64,000 nucleotides of DNA from Microstegium vimineum (lineage: Eukaryota > Streptophyta > Magnoliopsida > Poales > Poaceae), in assembly GCA_022036555.1 (NCBI GenBank), contig CM039134.1, positions 10,912,818-10,976,817 of the forward strand. The letters run 5' to 3'. A program made the position numbers and the translations under genes. Shown here piece by piece: positions 12,545-23,378 of the stretch; the stretch's first letter is position 1, and each line of letters starts with the position of its first letter. The notes beneath the pieces are model-generated. The model was not told the origin of the DNA. It did not search any database and worked only from the letters and a program-made list of their open reading frames with translations.

Positions 12545-13356
12545 ATGTTCTTCCTCTGCTTGTTCCTCCTCCCCTTGATCCTCCTCCTCTTCCTCGACCT
12601 CCGGAGCTTCCTCTTATTGTGGTGGACTCCCCCGGGGGTCGGTGTAGTATGAGAGGTGCTCTCATACCGACGCTTCGAGGATGACCCCGTGACTTTCTTG
12701 AATACACCGGAGAGTTTCCTCCCGAACTTCCCCATGGTGCAACAATTGCACCGGCGAACCCTTGGGAGTGTGGTGGCTAGGGAATTTTTCCTTGCACCCA
12801 AGGGACTCTTTGGCTAGCTTGAGTAGGTGCTTTTTGTGAGGTTTTTCTGCTGTTGGTTGGTTGGAAGTAGCAAGAGCATGGAAGTGGAGCTTGGAGAAAT
12901 GAAATGGAGGTGGAGAAGTGAAGTGAGTGTGGGTGGAGAGGGTCACACCCGAGCCCCTGGTATTTATAGTCGCAAAATGCAGGCGGGGTCGGGCTTGGGC
13001 AACGGCTAGGAGCCTCCTGCCCGCCGGCCGTTGGCAGTAGCCATTGGGGTAGGGGCGGCCGCCCCAGGGGGTGGGCGCCCCCTGGTGGGCCCAGTTTTGT
13101 CCCCTCTTTTGGCAGCTCCTCCCAACGGCTATGTTTCAAACATAGCCGTTTGCATTTTGAAGCATCTCCCAGCAGAAATATGATTTTTGCAATTTCCAAC
13201 ATTTATTTGTGAAAAAATTATTTTCGAAAAATGTTGAAAAAATATTTTTCTATGATTATATTTTATTCTCTGTCTAAAAATGAATTTAAAACATTTTTAT
13301 TTTAAGATTTTTTTATAAAACAAATTGGATAAATACCGATTACCTTCGACGGAGGC

Positions 13357-14770
13357 TCAAATTATTTTTAGTCCTTTGAGTGGGACTTTCTTCCGCCTTC
13401 CATTTTTACCCTGCATGGTTAGTGAGAGAACTCTCGGGTTGCCCGGGAGTCGTCCCTCATTTTCGGTTGGAATAGCAGCGGCAATTTGAGCTAGTTGTGT
13501 TTCTATCATTTTATTGAAGCTCAATTGGTTTTGCACGGAAGATGTCAAATTTTCTATTTTTGTATTTATATTTTCCAAGATTTTATCATTGGACAGCAGC
13601 TTTTTAGTTAAACTTTCGTTAATATTAGCTTGTCCGAGCACTAAGTCCTTAAGTGAAGGTCGATTCGAATTGTAGTTTGAATTACCTTGGAATGGTGGTC
13701 GTGGCTGATTATTCCAACCATTGTTTTGGTTGGCGCCTCCTTGTTGACGGAACCCGTTGTTGATGTATGCAGCGTCTTCTCGGGTTTCGGGGCAATCGGT
13801 CCCCGAATGGCCAACATCACCACAGACTTCACACGTCATGTGTGAATCTATGGCATTCACCGTAATTGTGGAGTTTTCTTGGTTTCTCTTGGCTAGGTGT
13901 TTCATTAGGAGGTCTATTTTTGTGGCAAGCATATCCGTCTCCTTCACGGTATGCATGCCTTTTTGTGTTTTGGCTGGTGGTGGTTGGGTTCTCTCATCAC
14001 TCCACCCTTGGTGTTCGACCATCTTTTCAATCAGGGCCTTAGCCCCGGCGGTGGTGAGAGATAAGAATTCTCCACCAGCAGCTGCATCAAGGTGCCCCTT
14101 CGACATGGGCATGAGCCCATTGTAGAAGTTCTGGAGCACCATCCAATTTTCCAATCCATGGTGGGGGCAGCTCAGGATATACTCCTGGAGCCTTTCCCAC
14201 GCATCGGGAATTGATTCGGTGGCGTCTTGCTGGAAATTGGCAATTCTTCCTCGCAAAGCATTGGTTTTGCTTATGGGGAAGAACATAGCGAGGAACGCCG
14301 TGGAGCATTTCGCCCACGTGTTTACAACTTCCTTGTCCTGGTAGAACCATTTTTTTTGCTTTCCCCACGAGGGAGAAAGGAAACAGACGGAGCCGAATGA
14401 CATCAGGGGTGATGTCTTTGATGACGATTGTGTCACAGAGCTCCATGAAGTGTTGCAGGTGCGCATTTGCATCCTCGCTCGGCAAACCACACAACAGGCT
14501 TGCCTGCACCATGGTGATCAGGCCCGTGCGGAGTTCGAAGTTCTTCCCGGCCATGTCCACAGCGGGGCCAGTGGCCACTTTGGTGACAGCGGGGATGGAG
14601 AACTCGCGGAGTGACTTGTCAGCGGCCATGATCTCGTTTGGGGTTGGTGCGGAACCGGCTGGTTGTTCTATCGGTTGAGTAGCAGAAGACGAAATGGTGC
14701 GAGACCGCCTTGCCCTTAGGAGTGCCTCGGGATCGTTGATGAAGTTTTCCGGCAGAACGAAACCAGTCAT
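13357..14770 (-). pseudogene. Ty3/Gypsy gag, frameshifted
   Basis: Two overlapping minus-strand frames, 14770-14087 and 14490-13357, together give a typical plant Gypsy gag. It has the capsid-like region (ANAHLQHFMELCDTI, IRLRLFPFSLVGKAKKM, then AFLAMFFPISKTNALRGRI and ESIPDAWERLQEYILSCPH) and a single CCHC zinc knuckle CEVCGDVGHSGTDC near 13800. The C-terminal part is asparagine- and glutamine-rich, with a coiled-coil-like segment. The frame changes near 14350, inside the conserved KAKKM/WFYQDKEV region. Known role of the family: structural protein that packages element RNA in virus-like particles. No protease or pol follows. Confidence 0.88.
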
Positions 14771-14890
14771 ACACTATCCCTGTTTCATCCACAACAGGAA
14801 GAAAACAAGCAGAGTTAGCCTGCATAACAATGACTCATTACGCATATCAGATATTTGTTTATATTTATCTAGAACCTTTTACATAAGCCT

Positions 14891-14908
14891 TCCCCGGCAA
14901 CGGCACCA
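14891..14908 (-). promoter_or_regulatory. Primer-binding site, tRNA-Asp type
   Basis: The minus strand reads TGGTGCCGTTGCCGGGGA, eight bases from the end of the 5' LTR. It matches the complement of the plant tRNA-Asp 3' end (known form TGGCGCCGTTGCCGGGGA) with one mismatch. Known role: primes minus-strand cDNA synthesis. Confidence 0.85.
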
Positions 14909-14916
14909 AAAATGCT

Positions 14917-16669
14917 TGTTGGCATTTCTTAACGTCATCGCTTCGAATAGAGGTTTAGATCTGCTCATGGCAACGACGCCAGAAATGCCTTGTTGGTATT
15001 TCTTAACAAGTCACTAAGAATGGAGGTTCTTAACAACATGTCAAGCATATACCTCAACGATAGTTCGTTCAGGTTTGGAATTAGGTCTGCAAGCGCATGG
15101 AATTATGGTGTAGCATTTCACCCGGAGATGTACTGAGTATCATTATTTATAGGTTCGCTAAGGAAGGCGTTATATGTAGCAGGTTCTAGGATAAACATAG
15201 ACATAATACCATGATAGCAGTAATGGATCAATTGTCATAACAGGTGATAAACGTTGATGATTTGAATAGTGGACAAACACAATCATGAGCATAGCAAGTG
15301 GGCAAAAGAGGAAAAAGAGACTAAAAGAATAAATGGAATAAAAGAATAATTGAATAACCTAACGAGCAGGCATGGTCTAGATATAGGTCATTCATAGAAC
15401 AAGTTAGCCATGCAATCATACGGCATAGAACTACTCTCATGTTTTGGATAGTTCGGGAGGTTACACGAGTACTGGTCTACCAGCAACCTCTGCAACTATT
15501 TAGACTCCTACACCCTAGCCGAACGTGGGGAATGCCAAGGATGGACACGGCTGTCACCACCTGCCGCCATCCCCACTACCGTGGACTAGGACAATGCATT
15601 TACCCGGCCTTTACACCCAAGCACCATGCTTACATGCAAAGAACCCGCTCAGACTCCCCCGGGTCCCCGACCCTACGGATCGACATGTAAGAAGTCTGAG
15701 CTTACTTAGAAGAGCATGATAAAGCTCCACCCTTAACATGAGTTTATTTTCAATCATATAATTAGCATGAAGCATTTAGACTAATGTCCTATGTGAGAAT
15801 AATACAATACACACTTAGCTCTAGTTCATATAATATACTACTAACCCTAGGGCAGCAATATATTATAAGAACTATATACTAGAATGTATATCATACTACT
15901 TCCACTAGGACTATATACTAGTTCATATGATAGCAACATGATATAAGACCTATGATCTAAGTCATACACCAAAATACTAGCATAAGAACTATACTCTAGT
16001 TCATATGAAGAACTGTATCAGAAATATTGAGGCAAGGACTTGGAGATCAGATCTTTCTTATTCATACCCAATTCTCTCCAAGGAGCCAAGCCCTCCTTGC
16101 TAGCTTTGCCTAGCTCTCTCTCTAAGTACAAGAATAAGGAAAAACTAAGAATAGGTAGTGCCCAAATGTGTAGCTCAAGAGTTGATTGTGTTGTGTGTTG
16201 AGCCTCCCCTCCTCCTCTCCTTATATAGGTGTCTTACGTCGGTTAGGGAGGGCCTCGCTGCAAAATGCACCCGGAACCGCCTTTAGGGCATTGATTGCAC
16301 CACCTACGCAAAAGGCGGTGGCGAGTTGCCGCCATGGGGGGGGGGGGCGCCCCCTGGCTGGGCCCTGCCGGCCCAGGCCGAAGGCCTGGGCTGCTCCTTT
16401 TGGGCTCCTGAGTCGGTTCGTGATTGCATTTTGCTGCACTTCTATGTGGGCTTTTATTCTCCTTGTTCATTTTGCGCATTTCGGCGTGTCGGATTGCGCC
16501 TTTTCACTCTCCATCCACATGTATGCATGTTGGTGATCTGAAAAACATAACTTTGCACTACATGTGGAACTTGCTTAGCGGTAATAATATATATGAGTAA
16601 AATATATGCTTTTCTTCCTTTAAATGGACTGTGTTGGCGGGATAAATATGTCGATAAGAACCGCCAACA
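14917..16669 (-). repeat. 5' LTR of the Gypsy element
   Basis: Runs from TGTTGGCATTTC to CCGCCAACA on the plus strand, that is TG...CA in either orientation. It is intact compared with the partner LTR. It contains a second LTR-end plus PBS-like motif near 14968-15003 (minus-strand ACCAACAAGGC then TCTGGCGTCGTTGCC), about 50 bp inside the true end. Confidence 0.92.
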
Positions 16670-17193
16670 TCCACTACGTTGGATCTAGTTCGTAAGGGTC
16701 GTTGTGGTTGAGTCCAACCTCGCTTGCTGGTTGGGGGGCAAGTATGCCTCTTTGCTCGATAAGATAAGAGTAGTGCTTTGCTTAGCTTGTTGTTCCTAGT
16801 TGCCCATTGCCTGTGTATTTTAGTTAGTTAGGTTAGTAGTAGTTAGATTAGTTAATTAGTTTATCTTTAGTTTATCCCTCCATTCACCTTCGTTCATCCC
16901 TTAGTTATCTATTTATCCTTAACCCACATATCCACCAATTCTTGCTAGTCGTTCATCTTCTCTCATCTTTCCTATTCTTTCCTTTGATTCTCATCCCCTC
17001 CTTGACTCGTTCGTACACCACCCTAGCCTTCCCTTGGGAAAATATAAATCGACACTTGGTACTCCTAGGCAAAGTGCTACAATCGATAGTTCTGTGCGCT
17101 TGCAGAATCTCCTCTTAGGTAGATCACATTCTCTCTTGTTAGCTCCTTCTAGTGTCAGGATTGACAACCCCGTGTATCATTTGATTTGCCGGA

Positions 17194-19801
17194 ATGCGTG
17201 CTCCATCACAAGGTGAAGGTGCCTTCACCCCGTTGTCCCAGTTAACCCTCGGATATCGGAGTTGGATCAGAGTCCGGGTGCGCGTCTCCAGGATTTGGGT
17301 GGCCTCCAATCCAAATACTGGCGAAGAATACGGTCTCCACTGCCTCCTGATCGACGGCGTGGTGAGCCAGTCCATTCCCCAACTTGATGTTGTTTGGTCC
17401 ATACCAAACGAATTGTCACCAAATAGCACACTTTAGTGCCTGATTTTTCAATATCAGCACACTTATTATTTTTTAATCTCCCTGGTGATTTTTTAACCAA
17501 TTTTGTAGGGTGTAGTTATGCAAGTGTGAGCGCGTCCCTCGGACATGAAGCGACTCAAACACCAGCTTGTTGAAGGGAAGGTCTACGCCTTGTCGAATTT
17601 CGTAGTATGCCAAAAACTGAAGTACTACATGGCCTGCAGCAATGGTTTAGTGATTAGCATGGGAGAACAGACAGTGGTGGATGAGATAAATGATCACGCC
17701 GGTTCTTCAATACCCTTCCATAGCTTTGAGTTTGTTGATTTTGGTGATCTTCCATCTAGGAACAATGACAGGAGCTTGCTTACAGGTACATGTTTTGGGA
17801 ATGGTAGTGTCATTGCAATGAATGTTGCTGTTTAATTTGCACATGTCTGAATTGACCCTTTTACTTGCTTGCTGGCAGATGTCATTGGCCAGATAGTTTC
17901 CATCGAAGATGATGGGCGGACGTGGAAGTGGGGTGCTTTGCGTCACATATCTTTTTGCAACATACATCTGCGTGATTTGGGGTGATGGTTTACTAATCTT
18001 CCTTCCAAATCATCATTTTACTTTTGTGACAGCACCTTACTTTATGTATTACTATTTATTTACAGGGGAAAGCAATTGAATGTCGCTCTCTATGGAGATC
18101 TAGGTCGCAATTTCAAGGCAGAGAAGGTTTTCAAACAAGAGCGGAAAGTCCCAGTTGTTGCTATTTTTGCAGGGATGCTTGTTGAGTACTACAATGGTCT
18201 GATCTATACTCTCAGTTATCTCTTTAACCGCATAATATCGTCCTTTCCCTGTTTTGAAAAATCTCATCTCACCATCATGCTATTTAGGAATAGGATTTAT
18301 AGTTCGTTCAACATCAGCTTCAAAATACTACCTGGATTTGGATGTAGAGGAGGTGCAAAAGTTCCATGCAAGGTGTGGACTGACTGAACTCAATTATTTA
18401 TACTTGAGCAGAAATGGTGATCAAGGCTATATAATGCCAGAGCTAATAGTTCTATGCGTCTGCAGCTTGGATGGTCCACATAGACCGATCGATCGCCTTC
18501 CATGTCGGCTACAAAAACCTGTAGATCCAACTGAGTTAGTTGATAGCTGGCGAACAATAAAACAGCTGACAAGCCTCAATCTAGATGAATTACAGGTTAG
18601 ATGGCGCTGTTTGATCAGATTCAAACCATATGTCTTGTTCACTTATCTGTCCCTTTTTTCTCTATATCAGCGCACCTGGTTGTGCAGAGCCACCTTGAAA
18701 GGCATAGACCGCAATACAGGTTGGTCCTACCAGTCATGCTTTCACTGCCGTTACTCGATCAATTGTGATGGAAGCAAATTCTTGTGCATCAAAGGTTGTC
18801 CGAATAACATGTTACCTGTTGAGAGGTGAGAATCTGAAAGACTATTGCTGCCATTCCCACATGGCTGCTCAATTCGTAGTTTTCATATGCAACAACATTT
18901 TCGCGTTTTCCTTTTGAAAGATCTTACCAGGTTGATGTTGTTGCTAAGTAAGGTACAAGCTGGATGCAGTGATGGAAGATGACACAGGTTCTATGAATGT
19001 CATGATATTTGATGGTCCAGCACAAAAGCTTGTAGGTGCTCCAGCAGAGGAGCTCATTGAAGAAGCCACAGGTGATGACATCTCATCTGTCATCAGTTCG
19101 CAACAGAGACATGCCTTTGTTGTGGCCTTCGGCAATGGGTGCTTCGTGGTGAAGCATGTCCTGAACGATGATGAGCTGCAGCTGCTCGATAGTGGTTGTC
19201 ATAGTGATTTGTCACAGGATGAGGTCTCTTATACATCCCATGGCTCCAGTTCACAAGTGAAGAAGGTAGAACGTGACAGCTTTTTAATTGTCTTTTCATT
19301 TTGAAAAGAAATGATACACAGTTTGCATTGTAGAAAAACTCCTAGTTTTCTGATCAAGTTGTTTTTTTAATTTGCCAATTGATGTTAGGAGAATATGGTG
19401 ATCAAAGAAGAGATGGAAGCAGCTGTTGGTGGTGAAGAGTCAGATGTTGAGAGCTCTTCTGCATCCTGCAGCCCAAGTCCCCTAAAAATTGTTAAGAAGG
19501 TAGAAAAATGATATTCCTTTTTGATCCTTTCCTTTTTGGAATGAAATGAAAAACAATTTATAGGATGTAATGTGATCTTTAGAAGAAATTTGCATCAAAT
19601 TTTCTGAAAGTAGAGTGAACTCTAGAAAGAAACTTCTGAACCTTCTGATCATTTTCCCATTGATGTTAGGAGGGTATGGCGATTGAAGAAGAAAGAGAAC
19701 CAAAGAGGCAGAAGACTGCCAAAGGCAATGAGGCGTCCCATTTCTCCAGCCAACTTATCATCTCAGAAGATGTGTACATGGTTCAACAGATCATCAAATA
19801 G
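17194..19801 (+). CDS. Replication protein A 70-kDa-subunit-like gene, possibly disrupted
   Basis: Ten exons fit GT-AG splicing: 17194-17361, 17509-17785, 17879-17981, 18066-18195, 18288-18372, 18466-18595, 18671-18825, 18953-19265, 19389-19499, 19670-19801. The product shows an N-terminal OB-fold/DUF223-like region (GKVYALSNFVVCQKLKYY, FVDFGDLPSRN, DVIGQIVSIEDDGRTW), a second OB fold (GKQLNVALYGDLGRNF) and an RPA1 C-terminal domain with a zinc ribbon (RTWLCRATLKGIDRNTGW; C..C in CFHCRYSIN, then CDGSKFLC and CIKGC). The tail is acidic then basic. Family role: single-stranded DNA binding in replication, repair and recombination. An in-frame TGA at 17527-17529, just after the modelled exon 2 start, would stop translation; ATG 17545 is a possible downstream start. 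It lies just 3' of LTR sequence, which may have replaced its promoter. Exon 1 and its join to exon 2 are the weakest part. Confidence 0.8.
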
Positions 19802-20658
19802 CTCTCTGCAGTAGTCATAAGACTAGACTATGTGAATGGTAACTGCTTTGCTATGTACATTATCGCCCTTGCGATACCGATCTGCCTATCTGGATCCTAA
19901 TATAGCAGTCTGCTAGAATGGGCAAAGCTGCAGCTGGATCAACCCTTCTATTCACATGTTTCACTGTAAATACTAGTAGTACTAGTTTTTATGCCGCACC
20001 GAAGGTGGCCGTTCCGGATCCGCGCCACCGAAGAAGCACTTGGGCTTGGGCTTAGTAGTCCCATCCATAGTCCATTCAATGTAGCCATGCCATTATGCCA
20101 AAAAGCAATGGGTAACTTAATGGGTATGTATGAACTGGTAGGCAACATCGAAATATAAGTTGTACTATATGCCACACTGCCACTAGACTGGATGTCTGGA
20201 CGCATTAGGTTTCAGTAGACTTTGTGATTGTGGTTTTGTGGACCTGTGAATCTGTGACTGACTGTGGTCTGTGTGTTGTGTATCTGTGACTGTGTTTGTG
20301 GTTTCAGTATATATTTGTTTGTGCTCACTGATTATTCTAGAAAATGGAAATATGAGTTGGAATGTGAAGGCAAATAAAGAAATGTAAATACAAGGCTCAA
20401 TTTATTGGCTCCACCAAGACTACTTTTTCTCCCTTATTTGGAAGACTGGTATCGCCAAAGTTCAAGTTCTTCAGTCAGGTTGTTTTATTATTACAACATA
20501 GAGTTTGGAGGATCGTTCGGGGGGAGTGCGTAACATACAGCCGGCGATATAAACGGATTTTGGTTTGGTAATATCCATTAAAATCCTAGATCCACCACTG
20601 GTTGGCCAAACCCCGAAAATTGCTCGTGTCGTTCGTCAGCCATGTTTCTCTTATACAG
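19802..20658 (+). other. 3' flank of the RPA-like gene, no further gene seen
   Basis: Contains the probable 3' UTR and a short TGTGACTGTG-rich tract around 20220-20310. No coding or RNA feature can be supported. Confidence 0.5.
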
Positions 20659-20952
20659 GTGCGTTTGGTTGACGTCCAGAGATTGTCACGGCTTGCCGCG
20701 CCCAAATTGTGCTGTCGTTTGGTTGACATCCGAATCTACGGCAGACTTTGGCATGCCAAACTCGCGTACACAACTGCCTAGTGCATTTTCTTGTCATTTC
20801 TCGCCAAGAGTTTGGCGCTCTTTTTGCACAACTGCCTAGTGCATTTTCTTGCCATTTCTCGCCAAGAGTTTGACGCTCTTTTTGCTCGCCGCATGTTGGG
20901 CGCCGCCCGAAGCTTGGTCTGGCAATCTCTGGGAGCAAACCAAACGGGAAAA
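20659..20952. mobile_element. MITE-like element with short terminal inverted repeats
   Basis: The left end GCGTTTGGTTGACGTCCAGA and the reverse complement of the right end (CGTTTGGTTTGCTCCCAGAG) match over about 20 bases with a few mismatches and continue into AGATTG. No coding sequence. The class is not certain and no clean target duplication was identified. Confidence 0.5.
20769..20884. repeat. 58-bp tandem duplication
   Basis: Two adjacent 58-bp copies, 20769-20826 and 20827-20884, begin CACAACTGCCTAGTGC and differ at two positions. Confidence 0.9.
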
Positions 20953-21231
20953 GAACATCAACCACAAAAAAACGATCAGCCGTTACCGTTTCAGATGGTT
21001 GTGGGAAGGCACTGTGTCTTGGCTTGGTATACCCAGCCTCCTCACGGATAGTACTGCAATAAACACTGCTCGTCTGTCACAAATTGCAAAGCTGTAGCTA
21101 GATCAGTCCTTTTTAAAGTCACATGGTTCGGTGTAATTAACACTGCTAAAGTGCTAGTGTTTATTGTGTGAGATGTTTCCACCAATCGCGTGTTATTGTA
21201 TAAAAAAAAAGTCACGTTAGTCCTCTTATAT

Positions 21232-21233
<2 letters not shown>

Positions 21234-21295
<62 letters not shown>
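21234..21295. repeat. (TA)n microsatellite
   Basis: About 31 uninterrupted TA units. It can form cruciform DNA and is often length-variable. Confidence 0.97.
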
Positions 21296-21296
<1 letters not shown>

Positions 21297-21370
21297 TCTG
21301 AAGCATCTATTTTATTTTGGAGAGGGTCAGGTCTGATCTGATGCCATCATACACTATATTATTTTATAGT

Positions 21371-22040
21371 AAAAAGTTTAATTTCCCTCCCGTAATTTTG
21401 ACGTACGTCTGTTTTTCTTTCCTGAACTATAAAACCAGAAATTTTTTCTCCTCTAATTTTGAAAAACATTCGTTTTACCTCCTGATCGATTTCAGATGGT
21501 GATTTTGTCTTTTTTTTATTTATTTCAACTGATTTTTTTTAAAAAATCATAAAATAGAAAACACAATTTAATTTGACTCCACATGAATAAATCTATACAA
21601 TGAACATATAATATGGTTTGCTATAGTACATTTTTTTGCTAGCCATAATATAAATCTAACCAACAAAAAATGTATTATAACATACCATAATATATATATT
21701 CACTATATAGATCTACTCATGTGGGGTAGAAAAATTAAAATTTCCATTTTATGAATTTTCTATTATTTAATATGATTTTTAAAAATGTAGCCGAAATAAA
21801 TAAAAAAAAGAAAAAGATAAAACAATTGTGTACTATCTCGTAGTGCAAAGTGGCTTGTAATGTATTGATGTACCCAGGTTTCATATAATATAATTCTTTT
21901 TCGTCGTAAAAAAAACTATAGTTCAAAATCGGTCAGGGAGGTAAAACAAATGGTTTTCAAAGTTGGATGAGGAAATATTTCTGATTTTATAGTTCGAAAA
22001 AAACAGACACACGTCAAATATAAGGGAGAAAAACTTTATT
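21371..22040. mobile_element. Long-TIR MITE, Mutator-like
   Basis: Imperfect terminal inverted repeats of about 130 bp (left AAAAAGTTTAATTTCCCTCC, right the matching inverse ending near 22040) enclose an AT-rich core. The core resembles the MITE at 52892-53929 (same ACTATAAAACCA and CATATAATATGG segments), which has a 9-bp target duplication. No clean target duplication could be read here. Confidence 0.65.
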
Positions 22041-23378
22041 TTTTTATGTTTGTAACGTCTTGACCTAGTGCTAGTGGGCTTCCAGCCGGCCGGGCCTCTG
22101 TTTCTCTCTCTCTCTCCGTAAAGGCCCGGTAGAATTTGTGCCGGTGGGCCTATGTAAGCGTTCCATTTTTATTTTATTTTTTTTTGAGCAACCTTGTTCT
22201 ATGTATGACAAGAGTCGTAACACGTTTTGCATGAGTTGAGACGGACAACGCATAGTTTTCCTCAGACTGCTTTTGGCGAGTGCTAATCGGCGTTGTCGCA
22301 CGGCAAGTTACGCTGCTAATCCGGATCCATTAGCATCGCACCATCTCTAATTCTCTATTGCTTTTCCCCCGGCCCTCAAGAATGATAATGTTGTGGCAGC
22401 GACGCCAGCAGCAAGGCATATGCCCTCTCTGTCCCAGCCTCCCAGGGATTCTGGTTTCCTCCACAAACTAGGGGCTGCTGCCCGGCCGTTCCATGGTTTG
22501 TTGCGTGCTGTGTGTGCTGCTGTCCTATCCTTTGAAACAACTTGTCATATCATGACGCAGCGCGCGGCGGCTTGCAGAAAATGAGCAAGCTGGATAGTGT
22601 ACTGTATGCATTTTTTTTGGTTGATTATTAAGCGGATAATTTCTTAAGGCATATACAAAAGAAAATCAATACTATTACTAGTAGTATATTGACGAACAAG
22701 GCATGCATAAAACATAGTAGTAGCAGTACAAATGAATCACAAGCTTTGAGATGTTCATGCTGAGGCGTTCAGCCATGCTCCAGCTCCTCAAACATTGCAC
22801 TACTGACTACTAGTAACAGTTAATATATAATTAGATAATGCGCTAAACGGCCTGTCGCTGCCGTGAAGTAGCTGACCAGAACTTCGCATAACCCATCTTT
22901 TTCAAACAAATTTCCATTTAGAAATTTCAGATTGCTTACTAGTACTATCTTCATTGTGCTTGGCATTGGCATTGTCCTGAATAAACAAATAAACTAATAA
23001 AAAATAGCTGCACGTGATCCACTTGTCTATATACGAATACGAGTAGTACTACTGCATAATACAATACTAGTAAAATCTCTGATGAAATCATATACGAATT
23101 CGAAATTCGAGTCGGATTTGTGCTGGGTCCGAAAGTTCTTACTTTTTTTTTTTAATACTCAATCATAATATAAACACACAAAAAAACACCAAACCGAGCG
23201 ACAGAGGTAGAGTCGCAGAGACAGAAACGCGCGGAGGTGGAAGCCACGCCACAACGCGCCCGGTACTCGCAGCTTCGAATTCCGCTCCGCCGCCTCCGCC
23301 CCTCGACCTCGGCGCCGCAACCCCGCGAGCAGCGTTCACACCGCGGACCCTAGCCTTATCCGTCCGAGCGCGCGCCCG
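22041..23378 (+). other. Upstream region of the carrier gene
   Basis: About 1.3 kb without a supported gene. The last 200 bp are GC-rich and probably contain the carrier promoter and 5' UTR. No clear TATA box was identified. Confidence 0.5.

Larger units (their letters stand above)
6299..16669 (-). mobile_element. Ty3/Gypsy LTR retrotransposon, non-autonomous, Athila-like, minus strand
   Basis: Flanked by a perfect 5-bp target duplication TCCAC (6294-6298 and 16670-16674). The right (5') LTR is 14917-16669, 1753 bp. The left (3') LTR is 6299-9689 and carries a 1634-bp insertion at 7071-8704 plus 5 bp of duplicated target, which leaves about 1752 bp of LTR. A tRNA-Asp-type primer-binding site (14891-14908) and a polypurine tract (9690-9703) lie exactly next to the LTRs. 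Inside, in minus-strand order, are gag (14770-13357) and an Athila ORF1-like gene (12544-11135). There is no protease, reverse transcriptase, RNase H or integrase, so it must have relied on another element for mobilisation. Confidence 0.93.
5559..17157 (+). mobile_element. Interrupted LTR-like sequence (probable solo LTR), split by the Gypsy element
   Basis: The two parts are 5559-6298 and 16670-17157; removing 6299-16669 and one TCCAC copy joins them. The left part has a G+C-rich upstream region, tandem TATA-like boxes (TATAAGTA near 5654 and TATAAATA at 5681-5688) and then a transcribed-leader-like tract. The right part ends with a segment (GTTCTGTGCGCTTGCAGA near 17090-17107) that also occurs near 8515 inside the other plus-strand LTR of this window. 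No PBS or coding sequence follows, which fits a solo LTR. The outer limits are inferred: no clean 5-bp target duplication was found, so the ends may be off by tens of bases. Confidence 0.5.
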
